Below, in pieces: positions 1 to 7,704 of a DNA stretch of 23,369 nt (its first letter is position 1; each line of letters starts with the position of its first letter). The DNA lies in assembly GCA_029834535.1 (NCBI GenBank), contig JAQMWT010000597.1:15001-38369 (forward strand). The letters run 5' to 3'. The translations under genes and the position numbers were made by a program. The notes beneath the pieces are model-generated. The model saw only the letters and a program-made list of their open reading frames with translations. It searched no databases and had not been told where the DNA came from. Source of the stretch: Chrysophaeum taylorii (lineage: Eukaryota; Sar; Pelagophyceae; Pelagomonadales; Pelagomonadaceae).

Positions 1-126
1 TCATCTCCGATGCAGATGTTCATCTTAGGCAGACGTCGTCGTCGTTTGCTGGGTCCCCATCGTCTAGGATGCATAGTAGACTCGCCCCAGATGTTCACGT
101 TTCACTATGATGGGGAAGCACAGGGG

Positions 127-135
127 TATATATAG
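127..135 (+). promoter_or_regulatory. TATA-box-like element
   Basis: TATATATAG sits in an otherwise GC-rich stretch, flanked by GGGG and CCCC. It lies about 70 bases before an ATG at 203 and about 100 bases before the open frame at 232-693, a usual spacing for a eukaryotic core promoter reading rightwards. No other promoter element is evident in 1-231. This is pattern evidence only. Confidence 0.35.
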
Positions 136-231
136 CCCCGGCCACTCGCACACACCAGGACCGGCATTCCTACCCTCACCTTTCGCATCCATCTTTCAAA
201 CGATGGCAGGAGGCGTGTGGAGCGCCTATGA

Positions 232-693
232 GCAAGTGTCGTAAAGGCCAAGCCTTCGAAACCGGGCGTGAACGAGAGGTTCAAGCAGGGAGCGCGCAAG
301 GCCGCGGCCGCTAAACGTGCTAAACGGTGGAACGGTATGCTTGCTGACGATAACGACGTTCTTCGGCGGTTGTTCCAGCTCGCCGAGGAGTTGGAAGCGA
401 CGCAGGACGCCACGAACGCGTTCAAGAGAACTCTGCGAAACGCAGTGCGGCGGGCGCGGGCTGGCGACGACCCCTTCATAGAGTCGACGGGCGGCTGCCT
501 CGGTTGTCGAAATTCGAATCGCTCGCACTATCTGTTCTGCACCAAGCGTAAGAAGTCCGGCCAGAAGTTGAGATCGGTCGTTGACAGGTCGCGCCAGATT
601 CTCAGGCAGGAGAAGAAAAGGCAGGTGACTGCCGCTGATGTGGAACAGGTAGCTGCCCTCCCCCCGACGGGGACGTCCACCTGTCGCGCCTAG
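232..693 (+). CDS. Hypothetical protein, probable upstream exon or N-terminal part
   Basis: I do not recognise this protein. The frame opens after a TGA at 229-231 and runs to TAG at 691-693. It has no early in-frame ATG: the first usable codon in the standard track is a GTG at 268, so this is more likely an internal exon or a frame reached by splicing from the ATG at 203 (which hits a stop at about 243). The product is basic and Lys/Arg-rich, with a helical stretch (ADDNDVLRRLFQLAEELEAT) and a Cys/His cluster, CLGCRNSNRSHYLFC, that could bind zinc. The next frame starts at 698 and is open upstream of its ATG, so the two frames overlap and may be one gene split by a small intron or a frameshift at about 620-697. 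Confidence 0.4.
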   Translation, partial: ASVVKAKPSKPGVNERFKQGARKAAAAKRAKRWNGMLADDNDVLRRLFQLAEELEATQDATNAFKRTLRNAVRRARAGDDPFIESTGGCLGCRNSNRSHYLFCTKRKKSGQKLRSVVDRSRQILRQEKKRQVTAADVEQVAALPPTGTSTCRA

Positions 694-697
694 CTCG

Positions 698-1563
698 ATG
701 GCGGTGACTGCGACGGCGCCAACTGCGACGAGGCAGCTGACATCTCGGACGTGTGAGCCCCCCGATGTCATCGTGATACACGACAACAACGACGACTATT
801 CGAGTGCGGCGTGCACGGACCGCCCCCATGTCCAACCAGGTGTCGATTACAAGGAGGTGAAGGAGCAGGCCGACAGCAACTCCATCTCCGTCCACGAAAA
901 GGAGGTCGTGCTACTTCGAGAAAGTCCGAGCATGGACAATACCGCGGACGAGCTGAGTGCCGCCATCACTGGCGGTGACCGGTCGCCCAGAGTCTCGGCT
1001 GACGTTGTGGCGGCGACGGCGGCCCGCATTATTGATGGCGCCATGTGCGACAAGGTGCCAAACGTCTTCTTCGACTCTGTGCCGGTGGCGCGACAGGAAC
1101 CCTCTTGGGCGCGGGGCCGCACCTCGGTGCTATTCCGAGTGTACAAGCAGGGCCGCTCGAAGATTGTCTACGAGTACAAGGGAAAAGCAGCGCGAGACCA
1201 AATGGGGCGCCGCCTGCGTCCATCAAAAGACGACGTCTGTATTCAAGGGCGTCGGGTCGCCTTCGTCAACTTCGAGGACGGCGAGCCTAAGAGGGTCTGC
1301 GAGCAATTCGGCCTAGCCTGCTGCCCATGCGCAAATCCGGCGTGCTTCGGCACGAATGGCGCGTGGTACACGGCGCCGGTGAAAAGCAAGGACTGGTCTT
1401 TCCACACGCCCGCTCACAAGATCCTAGTTGAGGGCGACGGCTTGTGCACGCTGGTTGTCTCGCGCCGATCGCTTTGTTCCGACGGCGGCACCACCTTCTA
1501 CCATTTCGACCGGATTGTGCTCAGGCGTGTGCCACTCCTCGCTTGGGCCGCCCTCGACGTCGA
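698..1563 (+). pseudogene. Hypothetical gene, 5' part, interrupted by a retrotransposon
   Basis: An open frame starts with ATG at 698 and would run to 1591, but its last codons lie in the LTR that starts at 1564. About 288 native codons remain. I do not recognise a family. The N-terminal 100 residues are low in complexity and acidic. The middle has a Cys-rich cluster (CEQFGLACCPCANPACFG, about residues 209-226), followed by a Trp/Phe/His-containing segment that looks like a folded domain. After removal of the insertion and one copy of the 5-bp duplication, the same frame continues at 14524 without a stop, which supports a real former coding sequence rather than chance. It could be a host gene or an older mobile-element protein; nothing visible decides between them. 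Confidence 0.45.
1559..1563. repeat. Target-site duplication (left) of the gypsy-like element
   Basis: GTCGA directly precedes the left LTR and is repeated exactly at 14519-14523 directly after the right LTR. Five-bp duplications are typical of Ty3/gypsy integration. The match is exact at both junctions defined independently by LTR alignment and TG/CA ends. Confidence 0.85.
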
Positions 1564-1774
1564 TGCGGCAGGAAAGGATCATGCGCGCTGACTTCTTACC
1601 CTGCTTCGACTGTGCCCTCGACGTCTCGAGGGTGCCGAGCGGGTTGAGGAGCGCTTCCTTCCTGTCGATCAACCTTCACACTGCCCACGAGCTTCAATCC
1701 GAAGACTCGTGAAATGATTTGTGGTTGAGATTAGTCGATTTGAAAGGAGTAAACGCCTGGTGGCGTTACAAATA
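1564..1774 (-). repeat. 3' LTR, first part (outer), interrupted
   Basis: Aligns with 14212-14422 at about 7 substitutions plus a 4-base insertion (CAGG at about 1569). It begins TGCGG on the plus strand, which is the CA-type end of the minus-strand element. It stops at 1774, where the MULE-like element begins, and resumes at 5491. Confidence 0.88.
1766..1774. repeat. Target-site duplication (left) of MULE-like element A
   Basis: TTACAAATA here and TTACTAATA at 5482-5490 flank the insertion, with one mismatch. The uninterrupted LTR copy has a single TTACAAATA followed by CGTGCG, and the right flank continues CATGCG. This shows that the nine bases were duplicated. Nine bp is the usual MULE duplication length. 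Confidence 0.75.
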
Positions 1775-1780
1775 TTCTTT

Positions 1781-1965
1781 GGGTAAATGTCACATCACTG
1801 GTTCTTGAGGTCACATCACTGTTACCCAAAAAAGTGAGGTCACATCACTCGCACCCTAGGCCAATCACTGGTACCCCATTTGTGCTTAGGTCACATCACC
1901 CGTACCCTAGGGACACATCACTCGTTCCCCGTCTCGCGGGCTCACAGGTACCAGTGATGTGTCCC
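1781..1965. repeat. Left terminal inverted repeat and subterminal motif array
   Basis: Seven copies of a motif close to GTCACATCACTSGTNCC occur at about 1789, 1809, 1838, 1861, 1889, 1911 and, inverted, 1947-1965. The outermost copy belongs to the terminal inverted repeat. Clustered subterminal motifs in DNA transposons are commonly transposase-binding sites; that role here is an inference. Confidence 0.8.
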
Positions 1966-2192
1966 GAACTGGTGTATAGTAACGTGATATGACCCATATT
2001 AGAAAAACGGTACAACTGATGTGAGCAAGAAGGAACAGCTGATGGAACGTAGTTCAAATCAGACTCACGCCGGCAGTTTCTTATCAGTGCACCGTTGCCA
2101 GCGGTCCTGCAGACGGGGGTGAGTGAGAGACGCGCGCTTTCTGCAGGTGCCGGTCCCGCCGGATCTTGTTCGGTCGGTAGACTCTCGTGCGG

Positions 2193-3865
2193 ATGTCGGC
2201 GTCTTGGGAGAGCGTCGATAGCCTAATGAACATCTCGGACACATTCAGAGAATACGCAGAAGTTCTCGCGACTCAAAAAGCCCAGCTTCCGACGACGACG
2301 AGGAGGATGGAGGGCCCGAGGATGCACTGCGGGGCGGGGGCGCTGAAGGAGTCTCGGCGACGGAGCGCAAAGCGGTGCGTCGAAAGGCCAGGACCGAGGC
2401 CATCAAAGACGAGAACGCCCGCTACGAGGGCTTGTACCAGCCGATGCCGCGAAAACTGGCGCAAATCCCGCACGACGAGAAACTTGAAGTCGGCAAAGTG
2501 CACCCGAGTCGGGCCCACGCAGAACTTCAAGCGACTGAATTGGCTGCGAGGGACAGCAAGGTCCTGCTCGCGAATGGCCCACCGGTTCAAAGGCTCGCCT
2601 CGGGCATTAACATGAAGCCGACGAAGAACGGAAGTTGGCTTGCGCTGCGCTGTGGTGGGTGCGATAGTTTTTTCGTTATCATGACGCGCACGGACTGCGG
2701 GAGTTGGGTTCTCCAGTATGCCCACAGGATCATGATATCAATTTCTCAAATCAACGGTCGATGACTGTCTCGTCACGCCAGCCGCGGAATGGCGGGCCTT
2801 CGAACGACCATCGAAAGCAGCGCGCCTACACCGCGCAGCAGCTGCTTCCAGTTATTCTATCCGCTATGCTTCACGACCTCAAAAAGAAGAAGAAGCAAGA
2901 ACGCAAAGCAACGCCGAGCGGATTGGTTTCCATTTTACAAGAGTTTGTTCCTCGGAAAGTGGACATCGAATTCGCGCACCGGGTGCTGAAACACACGCGG
3001 GCTGTGATATACGGGAAGCCAGAGGATGATGTTAAGGCCATAACTCATATCGAGCAAGCATGTGCTGCTGCTGGCATCCATCTCAAATTTATCTGCGTCA
3101 ACGCAGCGTAGGCGAAGTCCATGCGTCTCGAGGCCGAGAAGCTCAAATTCGGGCGGGAACAGGAGCGCCTGACGAAAGGGAGGATGATCAAGGAGAAGGC
3201 CAAGTTTGATCCTACGACTGTTCCTCTCCAAATGTATGACGACCTGGGCGAGGACATACGATTCGTCATCGGCCACTCGGTATGCTTCCAATTCGCATAC
3301 GAGCCCCTTCCGGATTGCTCGAACGCGAGCTTCGGTGATTTCACCCACACCAAGGCGGGTTGCTTGGGCGGGATTGTCAAGCTGGCATCCTGCAACAAGA
3401 GCACTACAATCTCTTTTTCTGGCCTTCGGCTGACGAGCACGACGGCGACGAAGATGACGACGCGACGAGTATGACAACGTCGACGTGTTCACTGACGACG
3501 AAGAAGGCGATCGCGACGCTCCTCGAGATGGCCCGCCTTCTGACACCCCGGCCACTGCTGGAGACGAACCGTGGCTGGCTGCCCCATCCGCTGCTGGAGA
3601 CCAACTGTGGCCACCTGTCGAGGACGAGGTGCTCGTGGCCGAGGAGAAGGCTGCGAAAGCACAAGCCGCCATTTTGAAGGAACGCAAGCGAAGCTTCCGA
3701 GACGAAGAGATGTCTGATGAGGAAGCAGCGCCGAATTTGCAGCAACCCCGCGCGTCACAGCAACCCGCCGCGGGTGTCTGTGAGCCGATCTCGAAAGGCA
3801 CTCGAGGTGCGACTGCCATGGCGATTGCTCGGGACTTTCAGGCTCTTCCATTCGCTCGTGTGTAG
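2193..3865 (+). pseudogene. Decayed MULE-like transposase remnant
   Basis: Coding-like sequence passes through several frames. It starts near ATG 2193, shifts at about 2275 into a frame with an acidic run (SDDDEEDGGPEDA), then reads a Cys pair followed by an aromatic/Trp stretch (RCGGCDSFFVI ... TDCGSWVL, about 2640-2715). A further shift reaches a C/H/H segment (CPQDHDINF, about 2716-2745). Together these resemble the FLYWCH/WRKY-like zinc domain at the N-terminus of MULE transposases. The frame continues through a Lys-rich region, a TAG at 3109-3111, and then GHSVCFQFAYEPLPDCSNA and GDFTHTKAG at about 3270-3350. The latter is placed like the first catalytic Asp of a DDE transposase. Downstream only an acidic, Ala/Pro-rich tail (3485-3865) is readable. 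The rest of the catalytic core is not seen. Confidence 0.5.
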
Positions 3866-5212
3866 GAAACCACCCAGTCGCGCTTAGAACCAGGCCAAAA
3901 GCGCGCAGTTGCTGGGTGCTTCGTGGGACTGCCATCGCAGCACACGTGTTCACGCTGCCAGCGGTTTATTCACCTACAGTGCGCTGCACGCGCTCAGGGA
4001 GTTCGATGAAGGCGACCAGCAAAACAACTTCTGGGAACTCAAGTGCAAGCCAATTCGCAAGCCACAGCGCGAGGTGAAACGCCGCCGCGGCAAATAGCTC
4101 TTCAGAACCATGCTGCACCCGCCCGTGTCCCGCCGAGGGAAAGGCGCTGTTCATGGTAGTTTCCACTCAGACAAGCTGTGACGTGCTATTCTTGCGCATG
4201 CAGCCCTATTTCTTGCTCATGCGACATGTGACGATCTTTCTTATTCTTGCGCATGCGACTTTCTTGCGCATGTCCACCCCATCGCTGTCCGTTGAGAAGA
4301 AATCTCTTCCCTACAACCCTTCTCCTTTCCTTGTCAATAGCCCCTGGATTGACCTTCAAGCACCCACAAGCACCCCCCGACTCTTTGCAGTCGACATTAA
4401 AAAACCCCTCGAGTGCACCTCTTGCACCTCTTAGCAGTCGACCTATGGATCGTGCTTACACTCATCTTCATAGATTAGCGCGCCCCGTAGGCACGCAGTT
4501 TTACATGTTAAAGCCTGCAGTTCTACGTATCGTCTGTCGTGTGCCTAGGCTAGGGAAACTAACCAGTTCCCTGAATTCCAACATACCAGATTCACACGTT
4601 GAGGCGGGGTAGTTCTTCAGTTCTCTTCCCACTGCATTTCAGAATCCTCTGGAGCACGTGGCAATCCTAAAACCTCGCATGTCTGCCATCACCTGCCTCG
4701 GTGCACTTGTATGCTCCCATTCACTCGCACGCATGATCCCCTTTGCTTGCCTCCGGGGAGGCCCCAATTAGCCATTCAGCCGAAGAAGGGCCTTCACCCG
4801 GAAGTTCACCGACGAAAAGCGCCGGGTGACCAGTGCCCCGCAGCACTGCCCCAGCCCTAACTTTGAGTATATGGAAGATGGGGTAGGAACCTACTTCCCT
4901 GGTTCTGGCGAATGGACCGAGCAGAGTCCCGGCGAGGGCCGCGGGGCACCGGGGAAGGCCGAGGCTCCGCGTATATTGTCACGGCGAGGCGCAATTGCCC
5001 CGAAGAGTAGTCGAGCCTCGCCACGTGCCACAAAGTGAAGTACACATCTGCTGGCACGAGCAACTCACCAGGCCCGGCGGCCGTTCGCAACATCCATTGC
5101 GTTGGTAACACAGGCGCGCACCGCCGTGGCCCGTCGGCGGGCATCAAGATACAAGAAGTATTTGAAATAACCCGTGACGTGACCATTACCAAAAAATCCT
5201 GGTCAACCTTCG
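3866..5212. other. Internal non-coding part of MULE-like element A
   Basis: No convincing gene. A 62-codon plus frame at 3909-4097 ends in a basic stretch (KPQREVKRRRGK) and could be the remains of a transposase C-terminus. The rest is moderately AT-rich, contains a short CATG repeat cluster near 4190-4275, and has no frame longer than chance. Confidence 0.5.
4189..4275 (+). repeat. Interrupted short repeat, TTCTTGCGCATG
   Basis: TTCTTGCGCATG or close variants (one with GCTCATG) occur about four times within 90 bases, with short irregular spacers. Each contains a near-palindromic TGCGCATG/GCATGC core. It lies inside MULE-like element A. It has no clear function and may be a decayed minisatellite. 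Confidence 0.55.
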
Positions 5213-5481
5213 GGTCACATCACTGGTTCCACCTTCGGCAAGCAGGGTCACATTACTGGTTTATAAGAACCAGTGATGTGACCGTTTTCCCGTGTCGCTC
5301 CGGAGCTCCGTCCTGGAACGAGTGATGTGACCCGAGAGGACGAGTGATGTGTCCTGTTTATTATGAGGGCAAGTGATGTGGGTAAGGAGTCAGTGATGTG
5401 ACCCGAGAAATTAAGAGAACCAGTGATGTACCCTTGGTGCGAGTGATGTGACCTCGAGAACCAGTAATGTGACTTTTACCC
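5213..5481. repeat. Right terminal inverted repeat and subterminal motif array
   Basis: About ten copies of the motif seen at the left end occur here. Most are in the opposite orientation (AGTGATGTGACC form at about 5268, 5315, 5338, 5367, 5388, 5417, 5437 and 5457), while the two innermost (5213 and 5246) face the other way. The outermost copy is part of the inverted terminus ending in ACTTTTACCC at 5481. Confidence 0.8.
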
Positions 5482-5490
5482 TTACTAATA
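5482..5490. repeat. Target-site duplication (right) of MULE-like element A
   Basis: TTACTAATA, one mismatch from the left copy at 1766-1774. After it the LTR sequence resumes (CATGCGCCAGGGGTT, against CGTGCGTCAGGGGTT in the intact LTR). Confidence 0.75.
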
Positions 5491-5590
5491 CATGCGCCAG
5501 GGGTTAAAGAAGAATCCAGTAAACGGGAATTGGGGTAGAGAACTCGATAGAACCAGGGGTAAGGATGGCGGTGTAAGGGTTACCGCCACA
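5491..5590 (-). repeat. 3' LTR, second part (inner)
   Basis: Aligns with 14419-14518 with about 9 substitutions and ends in GGTTACCGCCACA, which on the minus strand is the TGTGGCGG start of the LTR. With 1564-1774 it gives a 311-bp LTR against 307 bp for the other copy. The difference equals the single 4-base indel. Confidence 0.88.
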
Positions 5591-5611
5591 GGACTCCCCT
5601 GCTTTGATAGG
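5591..5611 (-). promoter_or_regulatory. Polypurine tract
   Basis: On the minus strand AAAGCAGGGGAGTCC directly precedes the TGTGG start of the 3' LTR. A purine-rich run at this place is the plus-strand DNA primer site of LTR retrotransposons. Its position fixes the orientation of the element. Confidence 0.7.
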
Positions 5612-5619
5612 AGCTGTCC

Positions 5620-7224
5620 TCAGCGACGGCGGTGGTGCGACTGACGAGAGTTTCGGCGCGGACCGTCGGTGGACGGGACTTGAGTGCGCGTCTGATGAGC
5701 GCGCTGTTGAGCTTGGAGTTGTTCTTGTTCTTGTTCTTGGCGCGCGCGATGCGCGAGAATATCTTTGACTCGCTGGACGATCGGAGGAGGAACTGATTTA
5801 CCCTGGAGCTTGAACCGGGGAACCAGGACGTCGATCTCGTCCGGGGCGAAGTCGGTCACGCAAGGGGTGCACTGAGGTGTTAATTTCTCGGTGCGGGTGA
5901 AGCTGCGACCGAGTGCCGTCTTGAATTCCGGGCTCAGCGTGCGACCTTCAAGCGGTGAGGTCGGGTCGAAATACGATGGATCGTCGCGCGGGCCCAGGTC
6001 GGAGTAAAAATGGAGGGCGACTCGGTCTTGAACATCATCATAATCCTCGAAAACCTCGGCGACGTAGAGCTTCTTGCGCCAATCGGGGTCTCGGGCCGAC
6101 GGGATTCGGAAGATGACGAACTTGCCGCGCTCGTACTCGCTGCGGAATCCGGGGCTCGGACGACGGATCGTGGTATCGAGTGCGGGAGGCATCGACACTG
6201 GGGTGATCTGTTGGACCGACACGATTCGCTCTTCGGCGGCTCCGTAAACCGATCGGATCTTGTACGAGACAGGCGACAGACGCTCGGTGATGAGGAAGGG
6301 GCCGTGCCACTCCGGTCGCAACTTGTTTTGGGACTGCGGAATGTACAGTAATACGTGCGAATTGACATTGTATTCGACATCCACGTGCTCGGCGTCGTAA
6401 GCGAGTTTCTGCGTCTTCTTGGCATGATCCTGTGCTTCGGCGACTACTTTCGAGTAATACTGGGAGCTCTGCTTGACGTTCAGTAACACGTCGGATCGTG
6501 GTCGCGGCAAAACGGGGTCAGGCCGAACCAAAAAGGTGTAGTCCGTGGGCAACATCGGCTGCCGGTTCAGGCGCAACATGAATGGCGAGATTTGCGTGCC
6601 GGATATGAACTTTCGGTTGTAGCAAATCGACACGTACCGGACGAGGGCCGGCCAGTCGGTGATGCTGCGACTCTCGAGGCGGCGGGCCCGGAGAAACGCC
6701 TTGAGGAGTCGATTGACTTGCTCCGCGGGGTTCGCTTGGGCGTGGTATTGTCTCGGCGTCCTGTGCTTTCGGCCGGCCCAGAACGCTATGGCGTCCTCTT
6801 GCGGCGCGTTCGGCCCTCTGTCTTCAACCAACTGATCGTTGAGCGGACGTAAGTCGACGGCCGCGCGGAGAGCGTTAGATGTCCCGAGCTCTGCCCCTTT
6901 CTTCGGAAGCATTAAGATCGGGAACCCCCGAGGGGAGTTGGCGGGTCTTACGACTCCGTCTCGGCGCCATTTGGAAATCTGCTTGCGAAGATATTCGATC
7001 TTGGCTGGAGCGAGGCCGTACGGCGACGTCTCGATGGGCTTTGGGTTCGCGTCTTTGAATCGGAGGGACACCGGTCGAGGGTCCACGGTCCTCATAATGG
7101 GATCGAAGGAGGCCCAAGAGTATCGAACGCAGTGCGCCAACATGAGTTTGGCATCCTCGTCCAAGTGTGAGTTGTTCGGGATGCCTAGCTCGTCGACTTG
7201 TCCATAGAGAACAGTAAAAATCAC
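5620..7224 (-). CDS. Pol fragment: RT N-terminus fused in frame to integrase C-terminal half
   Basis: A 534-residue open frame. Residues 60-132 match the start of a gypsy reverse transcriptase: a linker, then ISKWRRDGVVRPANSPRGFP, LPKKG and AVDLRPLND. At about residue 133 the sequence passes directly to integrase: EDRGPN (the second catalytic Asp region), YHAQANPAEQVNR (catalytic Glu, about residue 168), then a basic tail with LRPEWHGPFLI (about 302-312), which matches the GPY/F module. Asp and Glu are 33 residues apart where about 36 is usual. Residues 365-410 (VIFRIPSARDPDWRKKLYVA ...) resemble a small chromo- or SH3-like targeting module, with low certainty. The RT palm with its YxDD box, RNase H, the integrase HHCC finger and the first Asp are absent. 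The deletion joins the two parts in frame near 6825, so a fusion protein is possible but would be catalytically inactive. Confidence 0.85.
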   Translation of the reverse strand: MIFTVLYGQVDELGIPNNSHLDEDAKLMLAHCVRYSWASFDPIMRTVDPRPVSLRFKDANPKPIETSPYGLAPAKIEYLRKQISKWRRDGVVRPANSPRGFPILMLPKKGAELGTSNALRAAVDLRPLNDQLVEDRGPNAPQEDAIAFWAGRKHRTPRQYHAQANPAEQVNRLLKAFLRARRLESRSITDWPALVRYVSICYNRKFISGTQISPFMLRLNRQPMLPTDYTFLVRPDPVLPRPRSDVLLNVKQSSQYYSKVVAEAQDHAKKTQKLAYDAEHVDVEYNVNSHVLLYIPQSQNKLRPEWHGPFLITERLSPVSYKIRSVYGAAEERIVSVQQITPVSMPPALDTTIRRPSPGFRSEYERGKFVIFRIPSARDPDWRKKLYVAEVFEDYDDVQDRVALHFYSDLGPRDDPSYFDPTSPLEGRTLSPEFKTALGRSFTRTEKLTPQCTPCVTDFAPDEIDVLVPRFKLQGKSVPPPIVQRVKDILAHRARQEQEQEQLQAQQRAHQTRTQVPSTDGPRRNSRQSHHRRR

Positions 7225-7383
7225 TGTGCCTCTGGTAGAGAATGGTGGCAGTGGTAGTGCTGCCTTTCGTCCTGTCCTCTAACGACACAAAGAGCAGCAC
7301 GGTGTACGACACAGCGATTTTGGGGTTGTAATGTGAGTGTGAGGTTAAGGGGGGTTTCTAACCCTAAATGGAATTTTCTATCT
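7225..7383 (-). other. Short linker upstream of the RT fragment
   Basis: The frame of the RT fragment is closed here by a TAG at 7384-7386, but another frame on the minus strand (ending near 7210, MSYTVLLFVSLEDRTKGSTT from 7312) reads into it with a frame change. The sequence around 7335-7380 is AT-richer than its surroundings and includes TTAACC and CCATTTAGGGTTAG on the minus strand. It could be a decayed joint or an intron-like piece. I see no gene. Confidence 0.35.
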
Positions 7384-7704
7384 CTAGTCCACTTCTTCCT
7401 TCGTGGGGTTCTCGACGATTATGGCCTCGTTCTCTTTCAGATGGTTGGGCTGTTGCGGTAGCGGCGCGCCGTCTTTGTCCCTTGGTGCGTTTTTCCATGG
7501 CACGTGAAACCGTTCCTCATACTTGAACCGGACGGACTCTTTGGTCTTGTCGCCTGTTGGTCCCTTGGTTGGTTTTTCGTCAAATCTCGGTTCGCCTTTC
7601 GAGATTGCGTCGTTTTTGCTCGCGCGGGTACCCCCTTGGGAAGATGAGTGCATCGCCCCTGATGCAGCGGGCTTCGGAGGGGTCAAAGGAAGATCCGGCG
7701 GTTG
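7384..7704 (-). CDS. Pol linker, charged hydrophilic segment
   Basis: An open frame between stops at 7705-7707 and 7384-7386 encodes about 106 residues rich in Lys, Pro, Glu and Asp. It overlaps the distal end of the methyltransferase frame in another frame. Its reading (LTPPKPAASGAMHSSSQGG and onward) looks more protein-like than the overlapping frame, so the polyprotein probably switched to it, by decay or by a sequence error, at about 7700-7850. Its SSQGGTR echoes PHSPQGGTR in the protease precursor (about 10635-10661), where the DNA also shares GGGTACCCCCTTGGG. No known domain is seen. Confidence 0.4.
   Translation of the reverse strand, partial: QPPDLPLTPPKPAASGAMHSSSQGGTRASKNDAISKGEPRFDEKPTKGPTGDKTKESVRFKYEERFHVPWKNAPRDKDGAPLPQQPNHLKENEAIIVENPTKEEVD

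Larger units (their letters stand above)
1775..5481 (+). mobile_element. MULE-like DNA transposon A, degenerate
   Basis: This 3,707-bp insertion splits the LTR. Its ends are inverted repeats: GGGTAAATGTCACATCACTG from 1781, against the reverse complement GGGTAAAAGTCACATTACTG ending at 5481. The left end carries six extra bases (TTCTTT, 1775-1780) between the duplication and the inverted repeat. Both ends hold arrays of a subterminal motif. A plus-strand coding remnant at 2193-3865 has a zinc-binding-like segment and a segment resembling the start of a MULE transposase core, but it is broken by at least three frame changes and a stop. The 9-bp duplication and these remnants favour the Mutator-like superfamily; hAT-type elements (8 bp) are less likely. 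Confidence 0.75.

Noticed and set aside
1789..5473. Repeated GTCACATCACT motifs as a CRISPR array
   Set aside because: Copies are short, vary in sequence and spacing, occur in both orientations at the two ends of one insertion, and the spacers are not of equal length. They are transposon subterminal repeats.
7345..7372. Telomere repeat (CTAACCCTAAA)
   Set aside because: A single occurrence, not tandem; similar single AACCCTAA strings occur in MULE B and the array. No telomere.
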